Assembly (NCBI GenBank): GCA_030407005.1
Contig: JAUDYN010000004.1
Location: 3,472,001-3,536,000 of the forward strand
Source: Desarmillaria ectypa
Lineage: Eukaryota > Basidiomycota > Agaricomycetes > Agaricales > Physalacriaceae
Direction: 5' to 3'
DNA: 64,000 nt
Position 1 is the first letter of the stretch, and the number at the start of each line of letters is the position of its first letter. The position numbers and the translations under genes are program-made. This document shows, in pieces, positions 34,873 to 47,800 of this stretch. The notes under the pieces are model-generated. The model was given only the letters and a program-made list of their open reading frames with translations. It was not told the origin of the DNA and did no database searches.

Positions 34873-35774
34873 ATGAACGCACTCGACTACTCAGATTATA
34901 AGCTCGACTTCAGATCATTGGGCCGACGTACTCACCTACTGTGCGTGCTCGTCACCAAGTCCCGAATGCGCGACATCGATTGCATTATACAAGCAGCAAA
35001 TGAAAACCGACGGTAATGAAGTCATCTCAACTCTGCGTAATAAATTCTCATCTGCTCTCATTCAGGATGACAGACCAGCAGCCTGAAATCTATAGGCCAT
35101 CATCAGCCACTTCCCAACCCGTCTCCTACAGTCAATCATGGACGTTCCGCTATGAGATACGCGCCTCTTCACCGCGTTCTGTGCTCGTGGTTTATAAAGA
35201 TTGCGCTTCCCTTCTACCCTGCTACAACAGAATCCGATACCGCCGTAAACGTTTCCTGCTTGACGAGGAATGGATTATTCCAAACCTACTTTCCCGTGGC
35301 GCGTGCGTCTGTGCGGGATGCGAGGAGCTCATCGTATTTCGTGACAGGGATTACGATGTCGACGTGTGGGTGAGACATCGCGATAGATGCAGTGGCATTG
35401 AAAAGTGCATGATGGCTGCCGTAGCCAAGGATGTGAATATTCCACGATCTCCTGGAGAACGAGGTCCCGGGGAGATTAAAGGGACATCGTTAAAGGCCGT
35501 TCGTGACTTTGATGATGATGAAGAATGGGACTCGTTTGGAGGCGGATCGTCAGATGAAGGTGCCGATGATGAGGACGAAGATGAGGATGAAGAAGACAAT
35601 GAGGACGAGGGTGACAATGCCGATGACGACGAAGACCAAGACTGTCAAGATGAAAGTCCCGGTGCTGATTTTTTGCAATGTGCAGACGCGTTTTTAGTGG
35701 TTCAAACGCGATCGTTCCTGGCGGGTTCCCATTTTCCCCCAATTTATACCCTTGCTTATCCATCTCTTCAATAG
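34873..35774 (+). CDS. Hypothetical Cys-motif protein with acidic tail
   Basis: ATG 34873 starts exon 1 (MNALDYSDYKLDFRSLG...); one intron (about 35013-35065, GTAATG..TTCAG) joins to a second exon that ends at 35774. Near the middle 'CVCAGCEELIVFRDRDYDVD' followed by 'HRDRCSGIEKC' gives a CxC-xx-C and a later H-xxx-C, a possible zinc site. The C-terminal part is a run of Asp/Glu (about 60% over 50 residues), then a short hydrophobic end. Acidic tails of this kind occur in histone chaperones and nucleolar proteins, but there is no recognisable domain. Function unknown. Confidence 0.5.
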
Positions 35775-37417
35775 TTGAAGGTTGATACTTATCCCTGTCT
35801 AAGAAAACCAGATACAGGGATTGCTGTAGCATTTTAAGTAAATAAAAGTCGCTGTATTGTATAATTAGTAGTATATATCATCACTAGGAGCCCCTAATGT
35901 CTGATTTAACTGGAACATGTCTTAAACGTCTTGTGTACTGGTTGCAAGAGCAATACGACACAAAAGGCATAATCCTATTATCTACGCATCCACTTCATCT
36001 ACTCCGGGACAATATGAATCGTTAAGGTACGTCCATTCGTTCATGTTAGCACTTGTACCTCTATCCAAAGCGCGCACTGTTTTTATTTAACACAGTGTCC
36101 GATTTTATACAATGGCTGCGAGAGGTTAGGGAATATTAGCATCTTATCTGGATGAACCTTCAATGATTCGGATTTCACTCTTTCGTGGGCGAGACTATGA
36201 GTGCCTCATTCTTAATTTCTGTGATTGTCTACTTCTTGGGGGCTTTCTCGAGGCAGTTCGACACAACATTACCCTGGGGTTGTGTATTTGACATCCGGCG
36301 ATCCTTCAGCAGTCAGATGCCGTTTGATATTGGCAAGGCGCGTAGGTAACTTTTCTGAAATGAGATAGTCAAACTTGCGCATTCACATGAGGACAACACC
36401 GTCAACATGTCGTCCCTCAGTCAGTAGCAACTCAGAGGACGGCGACTAGTTCAATCAAAAAATCGCACCTGAGATGCTGGGAGATATTGGTTGAGCCGAA
36501 GGTACACAGCGCAAGCGTGGTCCTACACAAGTCTGAATTTGGTAAGACATTCATGCAGAACACACGGGACAACTTCTAGAGCTTTTGGCAGTAACACTGG
36601 CCTAAGAAATTAGAATGGACTTTATAAAGGCTGCTTATAACTTTAAAGGCATGCTGGCGATGCCGTAGTTGTACTGTTCATATTGTTAGAAAAATTAGTG
36701 GATAGTACAAAATTCAAGGCAGTCGAAGGCAGTGCAATACGGAGAAACCTGTCCCTTCCACGTAAGAAGAAATGGTATGATCATATAATCCATGAGCGAA
36801 CAGTTAGAGGTGATTCCAATGCCGGAGTTGAACGTTCTTGAGCGTTACAGTTGAACACGTCGAATGTTGAAAGCACGCGGCCAAAAGAAGAAAGAAAAGG
36901 GGGCTAGTTCGGAGTTTCGTAACCGTCAAACCGATGATAACGCTCCGAGTCTTCACGACCAACACTCTGTTCGAATGTTCGTTTGCTCGTACTTGTAGCT
37001 CTAGTGGACTCGATATCCCTGAACGTTTGAACGCTGAAACGAAGGTGCAGTGCTCAACATTGATTTCGAAGTGGAACGGCCTCGGTCAACCGACTGAGTC
37101 GATCACTTTCTGGACCTCGCTCACCGCCCGATGCATGTGCCAGTCGCAATAATTTGTCTCTGAATCACAACTAGCTCTGTTCGAGTCAAACGAGCATTTC
37201 TATTTGGCGCCTAGAACAGATCCCAAGAAGATGTCAGAACAAGCTTTGTACAAAGCGACGTACGGTACCCAAACCGATCCCACATTTTTTTTCATCCATC
37301 ACCTGGTCTCTTTCCGGAAAACACGAAGAGAAAGGAGTTCCTTTCCTAAGTCTCTGGAGTACTTAATCAAGCCATATGCACGGGCATACATAAACTTCCT
37401 CCAACTTCTTCTCCTTG
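35775..37417. other. Long gene-free region
   Basis: About 1.6 kb with essentially no open frame in the first 1.1 kb. Composition is AT-rich; I see no transposon ends or RNA gene. It may be decayed sequence linked to the P450 pseudogene that follows. Confidence 0.45.
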
Positions 37418-38966
37418 ATGTTCTGGAATCTATTACTAGCATTTCTTTCAGTTTATGCTTTATCCCTGTACCTTCGCTTGCGCCAGCGTCGGCGTATCCC
37501 TCTACCTCCGAGTCCTATGTGACTGCCGTTCGTAGGAAACCTCTTCGACGTTCCAGCCGAGTACCCATGGATGAACTACGCCCGATGGGCCGCCGAGCAT
37601 GGTGACATCCTCTATATGAACACTCCGGAGAGCCTTACCATCATTCTCAACTCTGCTCAAGCGGCTATAGATCTGCTGGAGAAACGGTCGAGCAACTATT
37701 CTGATAGACCAGGTATTTACGCGATGCTACGTACGACTCTTTTGAGTACTGACGTTGTCGTAGATTTTACCATGACAAAATTATCGGGATGGGATTTCAG
37801 TATTGTGTTAATGAGGCACTCGGAGCGGTGGAGGTATGTTAGTCTAATAACACGATATATGTGCCTTTTCATGTCTTCGTTTTATAGAACGCATCGGCGA
37901 ATGTTTCACCAGTGGTTTCAACTTCGTGCAGTTTCAGCATACTACCCTGTATAAATACAGGCGACATCGGTCTTGCTGCAGCAATTACTCGAATCTCCTG
38001 ATGCATTTACTCGGCATATTCGTCAGTGAGTTGGGTGTCACCGGTTTCAGAGGTTCTCGGTGTACTAAAGGCGTGTTTTCGCAAGTCATTCCAGTTCTAA
38101 AAAATCGTCTACGGGTATGACGTTGATCCAATGGTGATCAATTTGTGGAACAGGCAGATCGGGCTTTGGAAAGTGCATGCATCACCGGACGCGTCGGAAG
38201 TAAGCTTTCTTCTTGACTACTTTCCCAGTTTGAGATATCCCGAGTGAGTTTTCGGGACATTATTATCTCATTATGCCGCTCACGAAATTCCACATGAAGG
38301 CTAGCTATCTGGTGGCACATTCAAGAAACGTATTCATACTTGGAGAAAGGATGTCGAAGAAATGACGGACGCGCCGTTCTAATATGCCGCAGAATTGTTT
38401 GTAAGCCACCATTTACATCGAGACGAGTCTATTACCAATAACCTACAAGACGAAACCAACATTATTAGTCTCTAGGAATCCCAAAAAGATTGAGCATCTT
38501 GATCCGTTCAAGTCTGCGGCATGCCTTGAAGTACTAAAGAATGCAGCTGGACTGGGTTTCGGCAGTGAGTCACTTACAGTCAACTCTGTTATAACCTATA
38601 GCCTGGGGTGTCAAGTATAGGTTCAGATCGGATTAATCAGTATTTGATGTAAGGCCATTCTTCATGTTCAAATCCTCTGATGTTTAATCCTGACCGATTC
38701 ATGCCAGAGGAGGGGGAGGAACTTTCATCCGAACCTGTATCTGCATTCGGTTTTGGGAGACGGCACGTATATCATTCGTTATAGTTAGGCCATCGACATG
38801 CTGCCATATTTTCGATAGTATCTGTCCTGGTCGTTATCTCGCAGAAAACGCTGCCTGGATTGCCACCGCCTCATGCCATCGGCGCTATCGTTTTCCAAAA
38901 CTGTTAATTGCAATGGTGTTATCATCGAACCTGGTATTACCTTTACCACTGGACAGTTAAGGTAGA
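37418..38966 (+). pseudogene. Cytochrome P450 pseudogene
   Basis: The ATG at 37418 begins a TM anchor 'MFWNLLLAFLSVYALSLYLR', then 'RQRRRIPLPPSP', as in mushroom P450s. An in-frame TGA (37520-37522) interrupts the sequence just before 'LPFVGNLFDVPAEYPWMNY'. Later blocks 'HGDILYMNTP', 'KLSGWDFSIVLM', 'HSERWRTHRRMFHQ' and 'WRKDVEEMTDAPF' are recognisable, but the last is followed at once by TAA (38380-38382). The I-helix (AGxDT) and ExxR regions are not found. 'FNPDRFMPEEGE' and 'AFGFGRR' with a 'CPGRYLAENAAW' heme-binding region appear near 38690-38870. Two nonsense codons and a missing core mean it cannot make an intact enzyme. Confidence 0.85.
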
Positions 38967-39349
38967 CTCGTACTTGAATCCTGGGAATTGTTTTAATTTC
39001 TGACTCACAGCTTTCCTTTACCTTTCAAATGCACGATCAAGGCGTGTTCTGCTCGAGTGAAAGCTTCGATAGAATCAGGTGGATTGAAGTAGCCAACCAG
39101 CTAGCTATACTGACCAATTGTCTACTTTGAAATCCATGTCGATAACCCATGAAGCTAGCTTTGTATGAACACAGTTCGTTTAATCTTTCCATTGGACATA
39201 CTCCACCAGCAAAAATCCCATTCACATCATATCTTCCTCCACCCTCGTCCAAGGACGAAATAAAATCCCGATTTCTGAAGGATAAGCCAACCGACCCAGG
39301 ATAGCGACCAAAACAATCACTGAAGCCAAAAAAGAAGAACTATGCATTG
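38967..39349. other. Gap between P450 remnant and next gene
   Basis: No supportable feature. It is 3' flank for the minus-strand gene ending at 39350. Confidence 0.4.
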
Positions 39350-40128
39350 TCAAATTACTGCAATGGTTTCAGGCGATAATACAATGGTGCTTGTTCCTTT
39401 CCATGCCGTTGGTGCCGTCCCCCTTGTTGAGTTAAAGGCACGCTCCTTACTCAAGCAATTCTCTGCCAGCTGCAAAAATGGCACGCCATCTCTCTCCGGC
39501 TCCCGCAACACCCTCTTAGTACACTTCTCTCCAAACTGCAGATGATACTCCAAGTAATCCGCAGAATCACGGATGAGCTGTATGATACTAGTCATCTGCT
39601 CGTCAAATGTACGCTGACTCGCGCTTGCAGTTTCTTCGTCACCAGAATTACTCTCTTCCTCTCTCGTCGACTGCACGCTTGTCGATGCCACGGCACCTGG
39701 CTCAATGACCTCTGAAGCACTGCTGCTACCGGTAGCTGGGAGCTTATTGACCAGAATGAGCTCAGGACATTTCCAGAATGATGTCAACCGAAGACTCCGA
39801 GTTTGGAAATTTTTCTAGGACATACTATTTTACACTGAGTCAAATTTCTATGTGACATTGAAGTCGGACGTACCTCTGACACATCCTCATACCCACTATC
39901 TGTGGGGAATGTTGCAGCTTCCCCGAATACTGTTTCGTACCTCGCCTGCTGATTTTCTTCGACCTCACTGGGATGTCGTCTCCTCTTTGTGCTTGGTCTA
40001 TTGCGATGCTTCATGCATTGTTTGAATGTGTGGTGGCCATGTAGTTTAGCGCTGCATTTCCTCCTGGAGCACAGTGAGAAGAAGGCCGAAGACTGGATTT
40101 CATCAATTGCAGGGTGCTTGGCACGCAA
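39350..40128 (-). CDS. Small Cys/His-motif protein, 5' end uncertain
   Basis: Two exons on the minus strand are joined by a GTACGTCC..CCTAG intron (about 39816-39873) that keeps the frame: 'GYEDVSE' to 'KNFQTRSLRLTSF'. The N-terminal part carries 'SLCSRRKCSAKLHGHH' and 'FKQCMKHR', a C-x4-C...C-xx-H pattern with a following basic 'KRRRHP'. This resembles the short Cys motifs of many agaricomycete proteins of unknown role and may bind zinc or DNA. The frame has no ATG at its left end and an in-frame TGA just upstream, so a first exon is missing from the model. The rest is Ser/Glu-rich, then a helical end. Confidence 0.4.
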
Positions 40129-40541
40129 GCGGGGACTTCAATTTCTTCGAAGCTCTTTACAGAATCCTCCCATCACGCGCATTTTGAGGAGCAGAGAAAG
40201 GCTTTGAATTGTTCTTCGGAATCGGAGTCCAACAGCTGGCAACGGTGCTGTGGATCCTGTCTATGGTTCACATAACTCGTGCGCGTGTACGTCATTACAC
40301 CGATTGGAAATAAGAACATAGGTTGGTCCACTACCACCACCACCAGATTTTTGGTTTCTTTGTAATTCTATCAGGGACACATCTCTTTCCGTCTTTTATC
40401 TTGTCCCGTTTTCTGTTTCTTCGTGACGAGAACATTGACAACAAAGGCGACAAACAATAAAGCATTCATTGCAACCGTTACGCCTGACGAATATTTTACT
40501 CTCGACCACCGCGATACTATTCTCACTATCATTTACCCACC
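40129..40541. other. Intergenic region
   Basis: Contains the promoter of the gene at 40542 and perhaps the missing first exon of the minus-strand neighbour. Nothing specific is assigned. Confidence 0.35.
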
Positions 40542-41600
40542 ATGGCCCCAATCTTACGATCCACCAAATCACCTGTTAAACCCGCATCTTCTGGCGGCAG
40601 CAGTCCTGCCACTACGCCAACCTCGACACCGCGTAAAGCCCCGCAATGCGCTCAGTGTGGGCGTCCTAGAGCAGGTCACCCTCGCCAAGGCTGTCCATAC
40701 GCAGCGGCAGCGACAAAAGATGACAGCCATCCTGAAGAGACCAGTATCACTGATGCACTAGGTTCTATGAAGATCCAGACGTTCTCCGCGCGCCACGATG
40801 ATCCAGACACCACAGGTACTTGGGAGCTGGAAGATACCAAAACTGCAGTTCGCCAGAGACGCCGGCGCGAATCTGCTCAACGGGCAACCATCGTTCCCTC
40901 CGAAAGCATCGCTTCCATGTCCACATCTTCGAGCGAGATTCTCAATTTGTTGCTAGATGACAACAACATCGAAGATGAGGATGACGGGTTCAGGAAAACA
41001 GTTGTCAGGTGGCAGGACGCGCTAAGTACGCCGAAAGCCAAACTGCGGAAGAGTAGAGCCAGAGACAAGACCATGCCTTGCACTTTTCCGGGAACAGCAC
41101 CGTCTGTTGCAAGCGTCGCTCCTTATCCAACCGTTCAGGAGCCGCAACTCACTCCAAAACTGGCGAAGGACGAGGAGCATATACTCGATCTATCAGCCGT
41201 GGTCGACGTTTCACCTTCCGCCAAACCTCTCACCCGCAGCATGTCCTCCTTGCAACGCAGCTCTTTCATCGACAGCCTCAACAGTCGCTACAAACAAACC
41301 ACCGCATACCTCCTTCCAAAATCTGACATCACTGAAATAGAAGCTGCCGCGTTGAAACACGGTTTACACACGCGGAGAGTCACTTCTGTAGAGTCGGAGA
41401 ATGAAGAGCAGGTCCTCGTTGTGGGACAGGACCCAGCGGATACGCAGAAGTTTTACGCGACGATTGAAGGGCAGGCTAAACTGCTGACCGATAACACTGA
41501 GGCTAAGACTGATAGCAGACGAAGTAGCGGTTTGAAAGCAGTAGCGGGTGCGGCAGTTGTCGGCGCCGTTGCTACGTTCACGGGTTTGGCATTTTCTTGA
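40542..41600 (+). CDS. Tail-anchored protein with a CxxCGRPRxGHPRxGCP motif
   Basis: Single exon of 352 codons with a strong start (CACCATGG, 40542). Residues about 33-52 hold 'CAQCGRPRAGHPRQGCPYA', a compact C-xx-C...H...C motif that looks like a zinc knuckle and is widespread in mushroom proteins. The middle is Ser/Thr/acid-rich and disordered. Residues 230-310 contain mixed alpha/beta blocks. The extreme C-terminus 'GAAVVGAVATFTGLAF' is one hydrophobic segment, suggesting a tail anchor. Converges on the ATR gene. I know no characterised relative. Confidence 0.6.
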   Translation: MAPILRSTKSPVKPASSGGSSPATTPTSTPRKAPQCAQCGRPRAGHPRQGCPYAAAATKDDSHPEETSITDALGSMKIQTFSARHDDPDTTGTWELEDTKTAVRQRRRRESAQRATIVPSESIASMSTSSSEILNLLLDDNNIEDEDDGFRKTVVRWQDALSTPKAKLRKSRARDKTMPCTFPGTAPSVASVAPYPTVQEPQLTPKLAKDEEHILDLSAVVDVSPSAKPLTRSMSSLQRSSFIDSLNSRYKQTTAYLLPKSDITEIEAAALKHGLHTRRVTSVESENEEQVLVVGQDPADTQKFYATIEGQAKLLTDNTEAKTDSRRSSGLKAVAGAAVVGAVATFTGLAFS

Positions 41601-41850
41601 TCTTTTGGATATTATATCGAGTAAGGAAGGATACGTTGATGACTGGTTGAACTGTAATGGAGATTGCTGTATCCATATTCCATTCTTATTCCTGATACCA
41701 TTCATACCGACTTGGCTGGCGAGAGGGAGAGAAGTCATTCTGATTAAACAAAGCAAGTTAGTGATACGTGGAAGTCAAAGTAGCGAGTATTGTTTATAAA
41801 ATACAGTATGAGTATGGTATGTCTACTACGGATACATTGTGCTTGAATCT

Positions 41851-44800
41851 TCATTGCCATGCGCACCAACCTTGATACATTTTCGCCTCAGAAAAGTTAG
41901 ATGTCTAACATGAACTGACGACTGAGCCGCTCACTAGATTCGCTTCATCTGTAGCTTCCTGTATAATCATCTGAACAAGATTACTCGTCGAAATCTCTTT
42001 CTGATGAGCCGGTTTCTCTTTACTCGTCGAATATACCCCGCGAAGCTTCTTCTCGATGAGGCCGAGCGCACCTTGGGCCAAATCGCGAAGGTTGACTTGT
42101 CCCTTTACTTGGTTGCGGGATTTACTGCGTTCCTATTGATTGAAGGTCAGAGGGGATCAGAAAAGACATGTAGATCCTTTTTTACCCTCTTGCGCTTCTC
42201 GTCTTCCCATTCAACGAGAGGATCATGGATGAATGCATCAAGGACAGTCATCAGCGAGTCCTTGTTGTCTCGTAGTAAGCCAAGTGTTACATCGCATGCC
42301 GCACGGAAAACGCCTATCCTAAATCAGTTGATGTGGACTCTTTCATTAAAAGGGCATGCCTTCTACTCCTGTGACGCCGAGGCCATCCAGCATATTTTGG
42401 GTGAGTCTGAATGGCACCCTTTCTGGCGTTTCGAGCTTCTTGCCCTTTTCAAAGAGGCAGTTGAAGTCGACGTGCACGACATCTCCTGTGTTGACGTCCA
42501 TCAGGATGTTCTCCAAGTGGCGATCGCCTAGTCTGAAAGAATCACCCCTCAGTAACTCCCCCTCTCTCAAGGTGTTTCTTACCCTAAAATAAAGCCAACC
42601 ATCGACATCACAGCTGCAGTGCGCCCATACGTGAGACGGCTCGTGAGCCACGCCGAGGGTTCAGGGAAAGTTTCAATGAACCACTCATGGAAGACGGGTG
42701 GATAGCTGTATTAGCGTCAACTTAAAAAGAAGTCGAGAGATTGTACTGCGCTTACTGCCTCAAAATCTTAGCTTTGAATATCTCTACGGCCTCTTTGTCT
42801 GTGGCGGCCTTGATTTTAGCAGCGATTTCGTTAATGTCCGAGGGCTGAATAATCGACAACATTAGCAAAGCATCAGGGAGAAAGCGATTCACCCACCCAA
42901 CTCCGGAGTCGTCTCGCCTCGTACGCCTTGACAAGAATTGGCCGCATGGGAATCGTATTAGGCACCCATTGAATGAATCCGCACTCTTCATTTAGCGTCA
43001 CAACCCCGTATGTTCGAATATCTGACAAGCCTCAGCTTCGATTATCATTTGGAAATGCAAACACCTACGAAGCTGCCTTCGTCGGGATTCCGAGTTAGCC
43101 TTGAGGAGTTTGTTGATGATAGCGTTGAAGTCCATAAGACGGGCATCCTTCCGCAGGTCATCTTTCGGCTTTCCGAGAAACATATATATCTGCCCGTTGC
43201 TACCACGGATGGTTATTTTCCGTGGTCTGGCCATAGAGCTCATCACTTCGATGTCGTCATAGAACTCTGTCAGAAGGTCAGACTGCGATCAGGATGTACA
43301 TGCAACTATTCACACCTGCGAACGTAGGCGCATCTACAGGGAAAGGGTTGAAGCCGGAGTTGGCGGATGACACAGGGGGTATGTTAGCTGTTAAAGATTC
43401 TTGCAAAGGTATGATCAAGTCCGAATGTCCAAGCCTAGCTAGGCTCGGAAACGTTCGGCTCATGCTCAAAGATTTTCGCGAGTGGTCGTCGATGGGGTAT
43501 TCACATAGAGCAAGAAGTTCGTCCGTCATAGCAACACACTGGTTGAGCAGGTCAAAGACGCGACGATGAGTGCTGGGTTTATTCTGACATATTTTGGATT
43601 AGGATCCCGCAGAACATTCCTTGAAGTCAAACTTACCCGAATTTTCTCCACAATCTTTTTGCCCCTCTGCTCCCTCTCGGTCTTCTTAGATTTCGTTACC
43701 GAGATGAACTGCCAGAGTGCTTGTTGGGGGTATTCTTCCAAGACTTTGGATATGAGGTTCGAGAGTAGCTTTAAAACATTCTCATTCGAATGTCCGATCC
43801 TAGAAACGATTTGAGGAAAGGCAGTGTACCACTACGAGACCTCATGAGCTCCATCAAGATAGCATACATGAGGAAATTGACCTGGTACACTGGCGTTTGC
43901 TCGGTAGCAATCTTGACAGTATCACTAATCGTTTTGAAGCACTCCGTCTTCCTCAAGCTACTGTCGTCGCCTAAATCCAGCCAAAGTGTCAATAGACGAG
44001 GAACAGTCTGATAGATATATTTGGAGCCGTATTTCATGGCCGACGCATAAGAGCGGACAGTATTAACATTCATTTTCAACCCCCTGCATAACAAGGTATA
44101 AGCACATTCACAAGTCAGACCAGTTGTGGGTTTACCGATTCTTCTGGTCTTCTCGCGTCAGGTTTTTGTAGCTGTCATCTTGGAACTGTCCGAGATAGAA
44201 ATGCGCATTTTCCCATCTGTAAAAAGTCACATTAAATTAAGTGAGGAGCAGAGGAAATGAGGAATCACGTTAAAGATAGACTCGCAGCCCCCTTGAACAT
44301 GCTAAGAATGGACGCCGCTTCATAGCGTTCCGACTCGTTCATCCAGCGAGCTCGTAAAAGGCGAGCCTATGAGTATCTCAACAGTCAGACTTTGTGGGAA
44401 ATGATGACATTGATGGTCCGTACCTTCGCCTTGATGGTCTTGGTTTCTTCATTTTCGTTTACGGTTAGGTCCAGGACTTGCGGATCGTCTTCCATCAAGC
44501 TTAGCAGCTTCATAGAACTTTCCAGTTCATGCAGTGCGGCTAATGGTTCTCCATTCGCCTTCGTCAGCTTGGCGCTTTGCATAAAATAATCTTTAGTCTT
44601 CCCCTGTTTCGCCTGAAGCATAGCGCTGAAAGCAGTTTGCCATTGACATGCTTTCCTGGCGAACTTCGCACTGGCCAGCCACGTTCGGTGGATTTCGCGT
44701 GTCGCTTCGTTGGACTCTGGACTACAACGAGTCAGTGCTTGCCAATCCGGGAATACATACATACAACAAACGAAAGGCAGTCCTCCTCATGCTGAGGATG

Positions 44801-47800
44801 GGCTCACGAGTGCGAAACGTCGGAAGTGTTGATTCTAGTCTAGCTGAGAACAAATCAGATAATTCAGCCAGCGCGTTCATTGTTTGTGATTGGCGTAAGG
44901 TCCCTGTAACCGCTTGTCCCATGATACTGTGCACCGATCCAAGCTCGTATAGTAGATGCAGACTGAGGACGTTCTCGTATGATCGCTTATATCCCTTCGC
45001 CCCTGAGGCTGCAATTGGAGCTCCCAGGACAGAACGAGCCGCCGATAAGGTCTCGTTTATGGCAGCATTGTCCCCATTTCTGATTGCAAGTAGAACTCTC
45101 GCGAGTACGAGTTCAGGATTTTGCTGTGTACTATGACTTACGATGTTTTGAACATCAGCCCAATCACCAACCATCCACGCACTCTCGACTTGAAAGCCCG
45201 CAAGGGCAGAAGCGCAGGCTGGGTTACGAGTAAGGACTCCAAGGACATGAGTACGCAGTGTATCTGTGAGGACGATAAGTACCATTTGTTGAGAACAAGA
45301 ATTAGAGACGTTACCATAATGTCCTAGATTACGCAGGCAACGCAACAGACCGAGATGAAAGTCGACGTTATCCGGAGACTGTTGAAGACGAAGCTCCCAG
45401 CAACTCTGAGCGGCAGTCCATCTACCCGTACTTTCGTGCTGTCGAATTTGATGTTCCAGGGAAGGCGACAAGATCAGCGTAGACACGCCCTCCATGCCAT
45501 CTGGCTCGTCTAGGTTTGCATAGATTTCGTGAAGCCTATCATAGTAGACAGGCAAGTCACGATGATTCAATGAACGTTCTCGGAGAGTGACAATTTGACG
45601 TTCGAAGCTCATCAGAGAGCGCGCATATGCTCTGCATTGAAAGGCGGCTCTGGCCATTAGACTCTGGTCGATGCTTGTCAAGATGGAATCGACTTGTGAA
45701 AGCTGTTCATCTGTTCCGACAGTAACTCCACGGGAGCGTTTCGTTTCTCCTTTTTTAGTTCCCATGTCATGCCGAACCCTTCGAACCCACTTATTCAGAT
45801 GATCCAGAAGCATAAAGACAGCCTTCATGATGTCGTCAACACAGGGCAGTCAATACAATGGTTCCCACGTACTTGTGCACTGAGCAGTCTCTTATCGGCT
45901 GAGGAAGTACTCTGCGGGTTAACTTGGTCTTGTAAAACAGCAATTAACTCTGCACGTATATTCTCGCATCCAACTTCGTCGCTTGAAACTAGAATATTGA
46001 GAACCAAATGTGGGAGGAGATGGTGGGCAACAACGACATCCTTGTTGCGCACTGCAGGCCTGAAAACGCCAAATATGGTCTTCGCAACAGAACCCGAAGC
46101 CCGAGTGATAAGATACGTAGTCCAAAGTTGAATCCATTCACGATACGTTGGCTGATCGTTATAGATGGGGTGCCGAAATTCCGGAGTGGGAACTTCTTGC
46201 AAAGTGAAACGAGCCTCTAATAGTGGGGTGACAGTTTCGAGAACGTGCTTAGGCAGATTGTTCCACTTCGTTCGAACCTTCATTGGTACAGATTGATTAC
46301 CCACGGAGACAAGGGACGGGGTAAACCTACAAAACCGCAAAAGTTCCTGAATACTGTAGGCCAGATGCCCCTGGTATTTGATGTCACTGGTGGAACGGAA
46401 CGCGCCAACAAGGAGATCAGTGATCAGGTGTAAAGCAAACATAACAGATTCGTCCGAGTCGGTGTAATTGCTGAGGACGATCATTCTGGTATCGTTGACA
46501 GCGATTTCGCATCTGTCAGGATCTACAGCTCCCAAAATACCTATGCATTCGAATGCGAGAGAGCGTATTGCCTCAGCGCCATCTCCGTCGCGACAAGCGG
46601 CGGAAAGCAGGGTTGTCAGAATTTGGCCGATCATAGGATCAAATGTGTCGCCAGACGCAAGTTCCCGAATAAGAGTTTGGTTCTCCGAAAGCATGAACGC
46701 CTTCAGCTCAACAAGGGTTTGAACAGCCATTGTTTGATTATCGGGCAAGGCGCGAGCCAAAATTTTGCAGAGATGCTCCTTCGGAGACCAGCTACCCCGT
46801 ATCACGGACAATCGATCTTGAAGGGGCTTCAACTTGGAAATAGCAGATAGATCTACGATGTCATCAAGATATTGGCCAAGTTGATTGCCTATGTCGTTGA
46901 TCATGTACTCTAATGAACTGATGGCAATGTGTCGACCTGCGGAGGTGAGCGTGGGCCAAGATGTGGTAATAGTTGCGCTTGTTGTCCCAACGTAAGGACC
47001 GACGTCCTTGGGATCCAACGTCGCCAGGAACTTTCGCCAGCTACTGAGGGTTACTTCAGACAGCTCGGCGACATTCACCATGGTCTGGAAGGTTGCCATT
47101 ATCTGTCATTGACCTGTAAGCACAACAAAAATATAAAGAATAATACTCGGCCAACCTGAGGTGCAACCGTACTTATGGGAGAACCGATCAAAGAAACTAC
47201 AGCACCGAGACTCCGGAGGATCTTCTGTTTCGTGGACATCTGAATTTTCCCATGCACCTCTTGTAGCATCTCGTTGATGTGTGTAATCAAGCCCAACATA
47301 TACTGCTTGAGAAAGGCCCCGATATCTGGTATCATTTGTGATCGCCCCGCGACACTCGGAGGTATCAACGACTTGGACACCCTCTTCAGAGCAGGAACAG
47401 CCTGACATGGATGGATAAATGAGCTGCAGGAACTATCACCAAATGTAGTCTAAATTTACCTTCGCTGCGACGTCCGGATTCTCGTCGCCCAAAACAATGA
47501 CCAAGTCGGCGAGAACAGGGACGACAAATCCTTTCACCAAGCTTTGGATATCGATCGTATCTGCTTGAGCCGCCGCCGCCGCCAGAATGTCGGTCACGAA
47601 CGCGAGGGCCTTGCTGGTTTGATCTGGTTTATCCAAGAGGTAAATATGCGCGAGAACCCGATGACATTCATTGATCAAAAGGGTGGCTGGTTTTGATTCC
47701 AACTGCTTTGCGATGTCCTCCAATAGTTTTTGATCACATTTTGCGAATATGACGGGAAGGGTGTAGCATAATGTAAGTTGTATCAAATGCCGGGGTGAAA

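Noticed and set aside
35351..35617. Poly-Ser minus-strand frame
   Set aside because: It is the antisense of the Asp/Glu-rich tail at 35500-35650.
44648..45136. 162-codon plus-strand frame
   Set aside because: It lies inside the ATR FAT region, whose minus-strand exons explain the openness.
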